Shown here: positions 42,809 through 51,700 of the stretch, piece after piece
Layout of the letters: each line of letters starts with the position of its first letter
How positions within the stretch are numbered: position 1 is the stretch's first letter
From: Marivita geojedonensis
GTDB lineage: Bacteria > Pseudomonadota > Alphaproteobacteria > Rhodobacterales > Rhodobacteraceae
Length of the DNA: 64,000 nt
Direction: 5' to 3'
Assembly (NCBI RefSeq): GCF_002115805.1
Contig: NZ_JFKC01000010.1
Coordinates: 1 to 64,000 of the forward strand
Made by a program: the position numbers and the translations under genes
Notes under the pieces: model-generated
Database searches by the model: none
What the model was told of the DNA's origin: nothing
Seen by the model: the letters and a program-made list of their open reading frames with translations, nothing else

Positions 42809-43732
42809 TCAATTCCAGCTGATTTCTTCATTGTCGATCACTTGTCCGAAAACGTTTTCCCTGTGCCACTTTAAGTTCACAGGGCTTGGCCAATTCCGTT
42901 CATCGGACGGTTTCCACAGTTTACCATCCGGTCGCAACAGACGATCAATCACGTCAACCGGCACCTTGTTTCTTGAAACGAGAACAGTCTCGCAATCATC
43001 GGCAACTGAGATCAAGCCACGGTCGAACATCCAATGAATCGTTCCAGATAGCGCAAGGCCGTTTCGCACAGCGTCGCTCCCACCTCTTTCGACCGGTCGA
43101 ATATGAGCCGCTTGAACTTCTGGACGACCGCCCCCATTACGCAGTTGCAAACCAGATATGGCGCAACGAAAATCGTACGCATCGCGCACTTTCCTTCTGA
43201 AAGCCACGTCACGGTACGGGCGGCGCGTTAATCTCTCGATAACAGGACGATCGAAAGCCGCAACTTCATCGTCGAATTTTTTTGCATTAGGTTCGTAGCG
43301 CGCGTTTTCAATGCTTTCGAGGTCCGCCGGAAGCCCCAGATTGACGATCCTTGCGAATTCATCCTCGGGCAATCGACGCACCGCAAGCTGGACCGCACCG
43401 CCCCTCCGCGCGGTGCCATCTGGTTCCGCTAGCGAGGACTCAAGCGGACGCCCGTTAAAGAGTCTTGGAACCTCACTATCAAAGGGCAGGTAGCTACCCT
43501 TTTCAATTAGAGCAAGATAACGACCTTCGACATTTGGTTTTGGTATGATCTTCTGGATCTTCGCTACAGCGAAATAGCCGCGCGGACCCGATTTGACAGG
43601 CTCATAATAAACGATCCAATCACCTTCAGCCTCACGTAATGCCTTCAGATAGTTTCGAGGAAAGTCATAAACGACGTCCAACTCGTCATCGTAGATCGAG
43701 TCCGATTTATGCAGCAGGACTAGTTTTGCCAT
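42809..43732 (-). CDS. HNH endonuclease with N-terminal PUA-like domain, possible modification-dependent restriction enzyme
   Basis: A 307-residue cytoplasmic protein. The HNH nuclease lies at about 190-250: CAISGLQLRNGGGRPEVQAAHIRPVERGGSDAVRNGLALSGTIHWMFDRGLISV, with the AAH, NGLAL and TIHWMFD elements. The first 110 residues (YDFPRNYLKALREAEGDWIVYYEPVKSGPRGYFAVAKIQKI) resemble PUA/EVE-like folds, which in other enzymes flip and read modified bases. The gene is AT-richer than its neighbours and lies between exact 46-bp direct repeats, suggesting it moved in. No methyltransferase is near, which fits a solitary type IV nuclease. The modification target is unknown. Confidence 0.75.
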   Translation of the reverse strand: MAKLVLLHKSDSIYDDELDVVYDFPRNYLKALREAEGDWIVYYEPVKSGPRGYFAVAKIQKIIPKPNVEGRYLALIEKGSYLPFDSEVPRLFNGRPLESSLAEPDGTARRGGAVQLAVRRLPEDEFARIVNLGLPADLESIENARYEPNAKKFDDEVAAFDRPVIERLTRRPYRDVAFRRKVRDAYDFRCAISGLQLRNGGGRPEVQAAHIRPVERGGSDAVRNGLALSGTIHWMFDRGLISVADDCETVLVSRNKVPVDVIDRLLRPDGKLWKPSDERNWPSPVNLKWHRENVFGQVIDNEEISWN

Positions 43733-43813
43733 ATCGCCAGGAAAACCAGTGTCCGTCAGAATGCAAGCCTAATTGAAGCACGGCCTTTGGCGTCAAAGTA
43801 ACTCGTCAGTGTA

Positions 43814-43859
43814 TCCGTCAACGGAAACAGGCGATGCGTCGACGCATCGCCGGGCTGGC
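43814..43859. repeat. 46-bp twin-palindrome repeat, copy 2
   Basis: Identical in all 46 bases and in the same orientation as copy 1, lying upstream of the HNH gene. It ends 19 bases before the third, diverged copy. Confidence 0.85.
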
Positions 43860-43878
43860 CGCTGATCTTGGCGCGGGT

Positions 43879-43917
43879 ACGTTCCGTCAACGGAACGTGG
43901 AAAATGCGTCAACGCAT
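43879..43917. repeat. Diverged twin-palindrome repeat, copy 3
   Basis: ACGTTCCGT-CA-ACGGAACGT (43879-43898) and ATGCGT-CA-ACGCAT (43904-43917) are two palindromes with the same order and the same CGTCAACG centre as copies 1 and 2, but otherwise changed. This suggests a family under structural rather than sequence constraint. Confidence 0.75.
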
Positions 43918-43942
43918 ACTCCAGCACCACACCGCACAGGCG

Positions 43943-43977
43943 GAAAAAGAAAACCCCCGCATCCGAAGATGCGGGGG
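43943..43977 (-). terminator. Rho-independent terminator of rpsA
   Basis: On the minus strand CCCCCGCATC, a TTCG tetraloop and GATGCGGGGG form a perfect 10-bp stem, followed by TTTTCTTTTTCC. It lies 27 bases after the rpsA stop codon. Confidence 0.95.
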
Positions 43978-44004
43978 CTCCCGAAATCACATCTGATCTA
44001 TGGA

Positions 44005-45687
44005 TCAGTCGTCGTCACCCTTGAGCGCGGCACCGAGGATATCGCCGAGCGATGCGCCGGAGTCGGAGGAGCCGTACTGCTGCACCGCTTCCTTCTCTTC
44101 TGCAATCTCGCGCGCCTTGATCGACAGGCCCAGACGGCGGGTCTTGCTGTCCACGTTGGTCACGCGCACATCGACCTTGTCACCGACCGAGAAACGCTCG
44201 GGGCGCTGCTCTGCACGGTCACGCGACAGATCGGAGCGGCGGATGAAGGACTTCATGCCTTCGTATTCCACTTCGATGCCGCCATCTTCGATGGCTGTGA
44301 CCTGAACGGTGATGACCGAACCACGCTTCACGCCGCCAACGGCTTCGGCGAACTTGTCACCACCCAGCGCCTTGACGGAGAGCGAGATGCGCTCTTTCTC
44401 GACATCCACTTCGGTGACAACGGCCTGAACCATGTCCCCCTTGCGGTAGTTCTGGATCGCGTCTTCGCCACGCTCGTCCCAGCTGAGGTCGGAGAGGTGC
44501 ACCATGCCGTCGATGTCGCCGTCGAGGCCAACGAACAGACCGAATTCGGTGATGTTCTTGACTTCGCCTTCGACCTCTGTGCCCTCGGGGTGCGTTTCTG
44601 CAAACACTTCCCACGGGTTGCGCATGGTCTGCTTGAGGCCCAGGGACACGCGGCGCTTGGCACCGTCGATTTCCAGAACCATGACTTCCACTTCCTGCGA
44701 GGTGGAGACGATCTTGCCCGGGTGGACGTTCTTCTTGGTCCAGGACATTTCGGAAACGTGGACGAGGCCCTCGACACCCGGCTCCAGCTCAACAAATGCA
44801 CCGTAATCGGTGATGTTCGTCACGCGGCCCATGTGTACGGACTCGAGCGGGTACTTGGCGGCAACCAGATCCCACGGATCTTCCTGCAGCTGCTTCATGC
44901 CGAGGCTGATGCGGTGGGTGTCCTTGTTGATCTTGATGACCTGAACCTTGACGGTTTCGCCGATCGACAGGATCTCGGACGGGTGGTTGACGCGGCGCCA
45001 TGCCATGTCGGTCACGTGCAGCAGACCGTCTACGCCACCAAGGTCAACGAACGCACCGTATTCGGTGATGTTCTTGACCACGCCGTCGACTGCCTGACCT
45101 TCGGTGAGGTTGCCGATGACTTCGGCGCGCTGTTCTGCGCGGGACTCTTCGAGGATCGCGCGGCGCGACACAACGATGTTGCCCCGGCGGCGGTCCATCT
45201 TGAGGATCTGGAACGGCTGCTTGAGACCCATGAGCGGGCCTGCGTCACGCACCGGGCGCACGTCAACCTGCGAACCGGGCAGGAAGGCCACGGCACCGCC
45301 GAGATCGACAGTGAAGCCACCCTTGACGCGGCCGAAGATCGCGCCTTCGACGCGTGCATCGTCTGCGTATGCCTTTTCCAGGCGATCCCATGCTTCTTCA
45401 CGACGCGCCATCTCGCGGGAGATGACAGCTTCGCCGCGGGCGTTTTCTGCGGAGCGCAGGAAAACCTCGACTTCGTCACCGACGCTCAGGTCGGGCGCTT
45501 CGCCGGGGTTTGCAAATTCCTTGAGATCAACGCGGCCTTCCATTTTGTAGCCTACGTCGATGATGGCCTGGCCCGCTTCGATTGCGATGACCTTGCCTTT
45601 GACAACGGACCCTTCGTCCGGTGTGTCCATTTCGAGGCTTTCGTTAAGCAGTGCCTCGAATTCTTCCATAGATGCGTTCTGAGCCAT
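44005..45687 (-). CDS. rpsA: 30S ribosomal protein S1
   Basis: A 560-residue RNA-binding ribosomal protein with six S1 domains (for example VVKGKVIAIEAGQAIIDVGYKMEGRVDLKEF and GRVTNITDYGAFVELEPGVEGLVHVSEMSW), needed to load structured mRNAs. The start at 45687 (MAQNASMEEFEALLNESLEM) is the usual one for alphaproteobacteria, with AAAGGA 12 bases upstream. A strong terminator follows. It is preceded by a 267-bp leader and by cmk. Confidence 0.97.
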   Translation of the reverse strand: MAQNASMEEFEALLNESLEMDTPDEGSVVKGKVIAIEAGQAIIDVGYKMEGRVDLKEFANPGEAPDLSVGDEVEVFLRSAENARGEAVISREMARREEAWDRLEKAYADDARVEGAIFGRVKGGFTVDLGGAVAFLPGSQVDVRPVRDAGPLMGLKQPFQILKMDRRRGNIVVSRRAILEESRAEQRAEVIGNLTEGQAVDGVVKNITEYGAFVDLGGVDGLLHVTDMAWRRVNHPSEILSIGETVKVQVIKINKDTHRISLGMKQLQEDPWDLVAAKYPLESVHMGRVTNITDYGAFVELEPGVEGLVHVSEMSWTKKNVHPGKIVSTSQEVEVMVLEIDGAKRRVSLGLKQTMRNPWEVFAETHPEGTEVEGEVKNITEFGLFVGLDGDIDGMVHLSDLSWDERGEDAIQNYRKGDMVQAVVTEVDVEKERISLSVKALGGDKFAEAVGGVKRGSVITVQVTAIEDGGIEVEYEGMKSFIRRSDLSRDRAEQRPERFSVGDKVDVRVTNVDSKTRRLGLSIKAREIAEEKEAVQQYGSSDSGASLGDILGAALKGDDD

Positions 45688-45954
45688 GTGGCGTCTGTTT
45701 CCTTTACGTATCATTTTCTGGCCGAGCGGTTGTCTCCGCCGGTCTGGGGTTGGTGCCCACGCTTGCGGTGAGGCGATTGGTCAAGGCATCCGCAAAACAA
45801 AGAGGGCCGGTGATTGCCGACCCCTGCTCGATCTTCGTCCGCGGCGTTATTTGCCTTTAGCGACGCGCGCGACCTATCAGAGCACGTTCGTTCTGGCAAG
45901 TGCTGATGGTGCGCGGAGCCACTTTTGGCCGGGTGCCGCCGTTTGCAGATCGGC
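45688..45954 (-). promoter_or_regulatory. rpsA leader and probable promoter
   Basis: This 267-bp gap between cmk and rpsA is long for this operon-dense block. On the minus strand TTGCCA (45894-45899) and TAGGTC (45871-45876) with a 17-base spacer form a plausible sigma-70 promoter, leaving a leader of about 175 bases. S1 is known to autoregulate its own translation in E. coli. I see no known RNA motif in this leader. Confidence 0.4.
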
Positions 45955-46569
45955 TTACCTTTCGCGGACGGCCTCCACGGCGGAGACTGCGCGGGCCACG
46001 GCGGCGTCGATGCTCAGGTCGGATGTGTCGATCAGCACCGCATCCTCAGCCGGACGCAGCGGTGCATCGGCGCGGTTCATGTCGCGGTCGTCGCGGGCTT
46101 TGACATCGGCCAGCACGGTGTTGAAATCGGTCTCGAACCCGCGTTCGGTGAGTTCGACCAGACGCCGCTGCGCGCGGACCTCTGCGCTGGCGGTGACAAA
46201 GAGCTTCACCTCGGCCTGCGGGCAGATCACGGTGCCAATGTCCCTGCCATCAAGAACCGCGCCGCCCGAGCGCCGTGCAAAAGCGCGTTGGAAATCCAGA
46301 AGAGCCGCGCGCACCTCGGGGATCACGGCCACTTTGGACGCTGCCCGAGCTACGTCGGCCGTTCGCAGATCGGGGTTTTCGAGGTCTTCGGCAACAAGGC
46401 TCTGCGCGGCCGCAATCGGGTCTTCCCCCGTCAGCATCCGCGCGCCCACGGCGCGGTAGAGCAGTCCGGTGTCCAGATGCGCGAGGTCAAAATGCGCGGC
46501 GACGGCTTTGCTGATCGTGCCCTTACCTGCTGCGGCGGGGCCATCGATGGCGACTGTGAACGGCGACAT
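45955..46569 (-). CDS. cmk: Cytidylate kinase
   Basis: A 204-residue nucleoside monophosphate kinase that phosphorylates CMP and dCMP. The P-loop [27 protein letters not shown], the [27 protein letters not shown] core and RDDRDMNR are standard. Two consecutive ATG codons occur (46572 and 46569); the inner one gives [10 protein letters not shown] and is chosen, while the outer overlaps the trmB stop as ATGA. Confidence 0.96.
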   Translation of the reverse strand: MSPFTVAIDGPAAAGKGTISKAVAAHFDLAHLDTGLLYRAVGARMLTGEDPIAAAQSLVAEDLENPDLRTADVARAASKVAVIPEVRAALLDFQRAFARRSGGAVLDGRDIGTVICPQAEVKLFVTASAEVRAQRRLVELTERGFETDFNTVLADVKARDDRDMNRADAPLRPAEDAVLIDTSDLSIDAAVARAVSAVEAVRER

Positions 46570-47285
46570 CATGCCGGTTTCCGGAAGGTCATGTAATGCG
46601 GCATGCGCCCTTCGCGCAGGGCTTTCATTTCGTAACGGGTCGAGTGCCAATCGTCCCACGGGTGCCGCCAGTCGCCCGGACCTTCGGCCAGCCATTCGAA
46701 ACCGGCTTTCGGCACTTCGATCAGAGTCTGGCGCACATAGTCCGGGATATCTGTGGCCACGCGGAATTCCGCACCGGGCTTCAGAACGTGAAACAGCGGC
46801 TCGAGATGTTCCTGCGTGACAAAGCGGCGACGGTGGTGGCGTTTTTTCGGCCATGGGTCGGGGTAGAGCAGAAACGCCTTCTCGACCGATCCTTCGGGCA
46901 GCACGTCGAAAAGATTCCGCGCATCCCCCGGGTGCACCCGCAGGTTGGAGACACCAGACTCGCGGATCTTGCCCAGCAGCATCGCAACCCCGTTGATGAA
47001 GGGTTCGCAGCCGATGATGCCCACATCGGGGTAGGTCTGCGCCTGATGCACGAGGTGTTCGCCCCCGCCGAACCCGATTTCGAGCCAGAGGGGTTTCCCG
47101 TCGAAGATCGCATCCACATCCAGCTGAACGCGGTCGGGGTTTTCCTCCCACGAGACCGCGCCGGGGCTGAGCGCGTCGAGATCGTGTTCAAGATAATCCT
47201 TCTGGTTCGGGCGCAGGGTCTTGCCCTTGAACCGGCCATAAAAATTGCGCCACGGCGCGCCCGAGGGGTGTTTGGTGTCTGTCAT
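46569..47285 (-). CDS. trmB: tRNA (guanine-N7-)-methyltransferase
   Basis: A 238-residue SAM-dependent enzyme that makes m7G46 in tRNA. The SAM site is [15 protein letters not shown], followed by [16 protein letters not shown] and the catalytic-side motif [18 protein letters not shown]. The start at 47285 gives [18 protein letters not shown], the usual RNFYGR-containing N-terminus. It is coupled to cmk by overlap. Confidence 0.96.
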   Translation of the reverse strand: MTDTKHPSGAPWRNFYGRFKGKTLRPNQKDYLEHDLDALSPGAVSWEENPDRVQLDVDAIFDGKPLWLEIGFGGGEHLVHQAQTYPDVGIIGCEPFINGVAMLLGKIRESGVSNLRVHPGDARNLFDVLPEGSVEKAFLLYPDPWPKKRHHRRRFVTQEHLEPLFHVLKPGAEFRVATDIPDYVRQTLIEVPKAGFEWLAEGPGDWRHPWDDWHSTRYEMKALREGRMPHYMTFRKPA

Positions 47286-47345
47286 GGCGCGCGGTTTAGC
47301 GATTGCGACAGGCTCTCGCAACGGAGGTCTTTGTTTTTGTCCACG

Positions 47346-47885
47346 TCACGGTTCGATCAGGATCGATCCCAGGACCTCAAGCGTGTCGCCCGCATGACGC
47401 ACCACCAGAACCTCGCCGGATCGGGTGGTCTGGCCGGTAAGGGCGCGGATGTTGACCTGATGGGTCACAACGAATGGACGGGCCTTGCGATCCGCCAGCA
47501 GCGACAACGCCTCGGCCGTCTGGCTGTCGCGGGTCGAGAAATCCTGAAAGAATGAATTGAAGGCGGGCACCTCTTCGACCGTGCCAAGGGCCAGCAATTC
47601 GGCGGTATCGCGACAGCGGCACCATTGGCTTGTCAGCAGGATGTCAAAGGCATGGCCGCGATCCCGGAACGCCTGACCGATGCGGGTGGCCTGATCCCTG
47701 CCCTGCTGGCTGAGATTGCGCTGTGTGCTGCAGTCGCCGATGGTCAGGTTCGCCGGATCGCCGGTGCCGGGGGCCAGTGCGTGACGCATGATGGCAAAGG
47801 CACCGGGCGTGTCGAGCGCGTCCCAGTCATTGGCAAGCGCTGCACCCGGAAGCATCAGGATCAGAAAGAGAAGATGTTTCAGCAT
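47346..47885 (-). CDS. Exported histidine-phosphatase-family protein
   Basis: A 179-residue periplasmic protein. The signal peptide MLKHLLFLILMLPGAALA precedes the phosphohistidine motif, here FAIMRHALAPGTGDP (RHA instead of RHG). The second catalytic histidine is in FVVTHQVNIRALTG. It belongs to the SixA/phosphoglycerate-mutase-like fold. Substrate unknown. It sits between metK and trmB on the same strand. Confidence 0.83.
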   Translation of the reverse strand: MLKHLLFLILMLPGAALANDWDALDTPGAFAIMRHALAPGTGDPANLTIGDCSTQRNLSQQGRDQATRIGQAFRDRGHAFDILLTSQWCRCRDTAELLALGTVEEVPAFNSFFQDFSTRDSQTAEALSLLADRKARPFVVTHQVNIRALTGQTTRSGEVLVVRHAGDTLEVLGSILIEP

Positions 47886-47932
47886 ACCCTGCCCCGTTTG
47901 GTGATCTCAACACGGGACATAGGGTTGTGCTG

Positions 47933-47972
47933 CAAAAGGAAAATCGGGCCGAGCTGTTGTGCCCGGCCCGAT
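47933..47972 (-). terminator. Rho-independent terminator of metK
   Basis: On the minus strand ATCGGGCC and GGCCCGAT form an 8-bp stem (plus one G-C pair) with a 14-base loop region, followed by TTTCCTTTTG. It lies 8 bases after the metK stop, so the histidine-phosphatase gene probably has its own promoter. Confidence 0.85.
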
Positions 47973-47980
47973 GTGTTGCC

Positions 47981-49162
47981 TCAGACAGACGCCTTGAGCG
48001 CGTCCACCAGATCGGTGCGTTCCCAGCTGAACCCACCGTCCGCGTCAGGTGCGCGGCCGAAGTGGCCGTAAGCTGCCGTGCGTTCGTAGATCGGTTTGTT
48101 CAGTTGCAGATGCGTGCGGATGCCGCGCGGGGTGAGGTCCATCACCTTGGGGATGGCCGCCTCGATGGCAGCCGCATCGACATCGCCGGTGCCATGCGTG
48201 TCGGCATAGATCGACAGCGGTTTGGACACGCCAATCGCGTAGGAAAGCTGGATCGTGCAGCGTTCGGCCATACCCGCCGCGACGACGTTCTTGGCCAGAT
48301 AGCGCGCGGCATAGGCGGCCGAGCGGTCCACCTTGGTCGGGTCTTTGCCCGAGAAGGCGCCGCCACCATGGGGGGCCGCCCCGCCATAAGTGTCGACGAT
48401 GATCTTGCGGCCCGTGAGACCCGCGTCGCCGTCAGGGCCGCCGATCACGAAGGTGCCGGTCGGGTTGACCCACCATTCGGTGGCTTCGGTGATCCAGCCT
48501 TCGGGCAGGGTTTCGCGGATATACGGCTCCACAATCGCGCGGATGTCAGCAGAGCTTTGGCTTTCATCCGCATGCTGCGTGGAGAGCACGATAGAGGTCA
48601 CGCCCACCGGCTTGCCGTTTTCGTAGCGGACGGAAATCTGCGATTTCGCATCAGGGCGCAGAAGCGGCTCCTGCCCCGATTTGCGCACCTCGGCCAGACG
48701 GCGCAGGATCGCGTGGCTGAACTGGATCGGCGCGGGCATGAGCGCGTCGGTCTCGTTTGTGGCGTAGCCGAACATGATGCCCTGATCGCCTGCACCTTCG
48801 TCCTTGTCAGCACTGGCGTTCACGCCCTGCGCGATATGCGCCGATTGCTGGTGCAAAAGGTTGGTGATCTCGCAGGTGGCATGGTGGAATTCGTCCTGCT
48901 CGTAACCAATGTCCTTGATACAGGCGCGGGCGATATCTGGAATACGCTCCATGTAGGTTGCAAGACGGTTCTGGTCCGACAGCCCCACCTCTCCACCGAT
49001 CACGACGCGGTTGGTCGTGGCAAAGGTTTCGCAGGCGACCCGCGCTTCGGGTTCTTCGGAAAGAAAGGCGTCAAGGATCGCGTCCGAGATCCGGTCACAG
49101 ACCTTATCCGGGTGGCCCTCGGACACGGATTCCGAGGTGAAGATGTAATTCTGTCGGGACAT
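47981..49162 (-). CDS. metK: S-adenosylmethionine synthetase
   Basis: A 393-residue enzyme that makes SAM from methionine and ATP. The family motifs [44 protein letters not shown] and [27 protein letters not shown] are present. The ATG at 49162 follows a GGAGC ribosome site that lies inside a SAM/SAH riboswitch. A terminator follows. Confidence 0.97.
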   Translation of the reverse strand: MSRQNYIFTSESVSEGHPDKVCDRISDAILDAFLSEEPEARVACETFATTNRVVIGGEVGLSDQNRLATYMERIPDIARACIKDIGYEQDEFHHATCEITNLLHQQSAHIAQGVNASADKDEGAGDQGIMFGYATNETDALMPAPIQFSHAILRRLAEVRKSGQEPLLRPDAKSQISVRYENGKPVGVTSIVLSTQHADESQSSADIRAIVEPYIRETLPEGWITEATEWWVNPTGTFVIGGPDGDAGLTGRKIIVDTYGGAAPHGGGAFSGKDPTKVDRSAAYAARYLAKNVVAAGMAERCTIQLSYAIGVSKPLSIYADTHGTGDVDAAAIEAAIPKVMDLTPRGIRTHLQLNKPIYERTAAYGHFGRAPDADGGFSWERTDLVDALKASV

Positions 49163-49165
49163 AGG

Positions 49166-49208
49166 TGCTCCATTAGGGTCTGCCGTCACGTCAGGAAGCC
49201 GTTGTGAC
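49166..49208 (-). promoter_or_regulatory. SAM/SAH-type riboswitch controlling metK
   Basis: On the minus strand GUCAC (49204-49208) and GUGAC (49185-49189) form stem P1 around the loop AACGGCUUCCUGAC. The CUUCC in that loop can pair with GGAGC (49166-49170), the metK ribosome site, making a pseudoknot. This matches the short SAM/SAH riboswitch class described in Rhodobacterales, in which ligand binding hides the ribosome site. Confidence 0.85.
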
Positions 49209-49225
49209 GGGAATGATGATCTGCG

Positions 49226-50713
49226 TTACGCCTGTAGTTGCGTGGGGTCAATGGGAATACGCCGTTTCCACAGGATCATCGCCGCAAATGCCACGATCAG
49301 TGCACAGAAAGCGAGCCAATCGCCGGTGCGGCTGTACAGCGTCGGCGCGATAGGCGCTGGAAGCGGAACGTCGAGAAACCCGGCTCGGCCCAAAGGAAGC
49401 GCGTCCACGATACGGCCTGCCGGGTCGATCACTGCCGAGATGCCCGTATTGGCCACTCGGATCATCGGGATCCCCTGCTCAATCGCGCGCAGACGGGCCT
49501 GTGACAGATGCTGCTGCGGGCCGGCATGGGTGCCGAACCACGCGTCGTTGGTGATCTGGAGCAGCACATCCGGACGGGACGGCGCGCCATTCACGTCTTG
49601 CGGAAACACCGCCTCGTAACAGATCAGCGGCAATGCAGTGCCCAGCGGACCGAGATCGATCAGCGCCGGACCGGGGCCGGAGGAATATCCCGCCTCGGCC
49701 CGGGCGGCGAGACCGAGAATATTGAACCGCGCGAAGACGGATGCGACGGGCATGTACTCGCCAAACGGCACGAGATGGTGCTTGTCATAGAGGTCAGCCA
49801 CCTGACCGGCACTGTCCAGCGTGATGAGCGAATTGTAGTAACGCCAGTCTTCCTCGCGCTGGATTCCCAGAACCACCGGCGTGCCCGCTGCGGCATCCGC
49901 GATGACCTCAAGCGCCGGGCCGGCATTTGCGAGCAGGTTCGGCACCGCCGTTTCCGGCCAGACGATCAGGTCGGGTTTGGGAAGCTGCGCGGTGAAATCC
50001 ACCTGACGGTTGAAGAACATCGGAATGAAATCGCGGTCCCATTTCTGATGCTGCGGCGCGTTGGGCTGGATCAGGCGGACAACCGGGCGTTCGGCCAGAT
50101 CGGGGCTTTCGGGACTCAGAACGGTTCCCCCTGCCCACAGCGCGGCCAAGGCAACGAGCGAGACAGCCCCTTGGCGCCATGACCTGTTGTAAACGCCCTC
50201 TGCCAGAACTGCGCAGACAAGCAGCGTGACCAATGTCACACCATGCGGGCCAAGGACGGCGTGCCACTGTGCCACTGGCGTAGGTGCCCAGACGTAGCCA
50301 ACGAGGCCCCAGGGAAATCCGGTCAGGATATAGGCGCGCGCAAGTTCGACGCTGGCCCAGCACAGCGCAATGGAGACAGGACCGGGGCGCAGACGCTGCC
50401 CGGCCCAGAACGCGGCGGCCCAGAGCAGCGCCAGACCGGCGGACAGTCCAACAAGGGCAAACGGTGCCATCCAGCCGGTTGTCGCGGCGTCCACCTGAAA
50501 GGGTTCCAGAATCCAGTGCAGGGACAGGGCGAAGTACCCGGTGCCAAACATCCAGCCGGTCCAGCTTGCCTGTTTGGCACTCGCGTCCAAACGCACCAGC
50601 ACGAGAACCGCGATCAGTGCGGGAACAGCCAGCATCCAGAGTTCATATGGCTGCTGGCCCAATGCGAATACCCCACCCAGACAAAGCGCGCCAAGCCGGC
50701 GGAGCAACATCAT
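49226..50713 (-). CDS. lnt: Apolipoprotein N-acyltransferase
   Basis: A 495-residue inner-membrane enzyme that adds the third acyl chain to lipoproteins. About seven N-terminal membrane segments precede a nitrilase-like domain with the triad glutamate in VWPETAVP, lysine in YDKHHLVPFGEY and cysteine in ICYEAVFP. The start at 50713 (MMLLRRLG) is chosen because it is 4 bases from the corC stop and begins the first hydrophobic region. Its stop is close to the metK riboswitch. Confidence 0.95.
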   Translation of the reverse strand: MMLLRRLGALCLGGVFALGQQPYELWMLAVPALIAVLVLVRLDASAKQASWTGWMFGTGYFALSLHWILEPFQVDAATTGWMAPFALVGLSAGLALLWAAAFWAGQRLRPGPVSIALCWASVELARAYILTGFPWGLVGYVWAPTPVAQWHAVLGPHGVTLVTLLVCAVLAEGVYNRSWRQGAVSLVALAALWAGGTVLSPESPDLAERPVVRLIQPNAPQHQKWDRDFIPMFFNRQVDFTAQLPKPDLIVWPETAVPNLLANAGPALEVIADAAAGTPVVLGIQREEDWRYYNSLITLDSAGQVADLYDKHHLVPFGEYMPVASVFARFNILGLAARAEAGYSSGPGPALIDLGPLGTALPLICYEAVFPQDVNGAPSRPDVLLQITNDAWFGTHAGPQQHLSQARLRAIEQGIPMIRVANTGISAVIDPAGRIVDALPLGRAGFLDVPLPAPIAPTLYSRTGDWLAFCALIVAFAAMILWKRRIPIDPTQLQA

Positions 50714-50717
50714 GATA

Positions 50718-51665
50718 TCAGGCGGAACGCGCGGTTGCGGTTGCTGTGACTGCTTCGGCTGCCTCACGGGCACGGGCGGCCTCACTTGCCGCCGAGGCCT
50801 TGAGCCTGACACGCATGCGTTTGATGCGGCGCGGGTCCGCATCGATCACTTCGAATTCCGGGCCTTCGGGATGCGGCACGACTTCTCCGCGCGCCGGGAC
50901 GTGACCGGCCAGCATGAAAACCAGACCGCCAAGCGTGTCGATTTCCTCACCGTCGATATCGTCGTGGTCGGTCAGGTTCAGCCCGATCTCGGCCTCGAAT
51001 TCCTCAAGCGGGGTCTTGGCAAAGGCCATGTAGACACCCGGTTTTTCACGGGTGAAATTGTGACCTTCGTCGAGATCGTGTTCATCCTCGATCTCACCGA
51101 TGACCTGTTCGATCAGGTCTTCGATCGTCACCAGCCCGTCAACACCGCCGTATTCGTCGATCACCAGTGCCATGTGACGCCGCTCGGTCTGCATCTTGGT
51201 CAGCAGAACACCAATCGGCATGGATGGTGGCACGAAGAGCAGCGGGCGCAGCATCTGCTTCAGATCGAAGTCGCTGCTCTTGCCATTGAAGCCATGGCGC
51301 AGCGCGAGATCCTTCAGGTGCGCCATGCCAACCGGCGTGTCGAGCGTGCCGGTATAGACCGGGAGGCGGGTCAGACCGCTTTCGCGAAAGACATTGACCA
51401 GTTCGGCCTTGGAGATGGTGTCGGGCACCGACACAATTTCGGCCCTTGGCAGAGCCACGTCTTCGACGCGCATGCGACGCAGGTTCATCAGACCATGAAT
51501 CGGTGTCAATGCACGGGCCACCTCGGGCGCAGGAACTTGGGGTGCAGGCTGTGCCGTACCACCAAACCAGTTGCGCAGACGTGTCAGAATTCCACGTTGC
51601 GGTGTATTGCTGTTCATCTCTCGCGCGCGATGCGCTGCGTTAGACGAGTCGTCGTTGTCGCCCAT
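50718..51665 (-). CDS. corC: CBS-domain protein, CorC/HlyC family
   Basis: A 315-residue protein with two CBS domains (about 65-200: MRVEDVALPRAEIVSVPDTISKAELVNVFRESGLTRLPVYTG and MALVIDEYGGVDGLVTIEDLIEQVIGEIEDE). A C-terminal CorC_HlyC domain holds LGGLVFMLAGHVPARGEVV. There is no membrane segment. The family is linked to magnesium/cobalt export and, in this conserved gene order, to lnt. AGGA precedes the ATG. Confidence 0.93.
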   Translation of the reverse strand: MGDNDDSSNAAHRAREMNSNTPQRGILTRLRNWFGGTAQPAPQVPAPEVARALTPIHGLMNLRRMRVEDVALPRAEIVSVPDTISKAELVNVFRESGLTRLPVYTGTLDTPVGMAHLKDLALRHGFNGKSSDFDLKQMLRPLLFVPPSMPIGVLLTKMQTERRHMALVIDEYGGVDGLVTIEDLIEQVIGEIEDEHDLDEGHNFTREKPGVYMAFAKTPLEEFEAEIGLNLTDHDDIDGEEIDTLGGLVFMLAGHVPARGEVVPHPEGPEFEVIDADPRRIKRMRVRLKASAASEAARAREAAEAVTATATARSA

Positions 51666-51700
51666 TTTTTCCTGTTCCGGTGGAGGCCAAATTGCCCGTA

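Noticed and set aside
42741-43859. Insertion-sequence composite around the HNH gene
   Set aside because: No transposase and no target-site duplication; repeats are too short and palindromic to be IS ends.
42741-43917. Possible CRISPR array
   Set aside because: Repeats are palindromic pairs spaced irregularly (about 1 kb and 19 bases) with no spacers of constant length and no cas genes.
43834-45771. 645-residue plus-strand frame over rpsA
   Set aside because: It is exactly antisense to the S1 gene; the amino-acid pattern is an artefact of high-GC codon use, and S1 has six clear S1 domains on the other strand.
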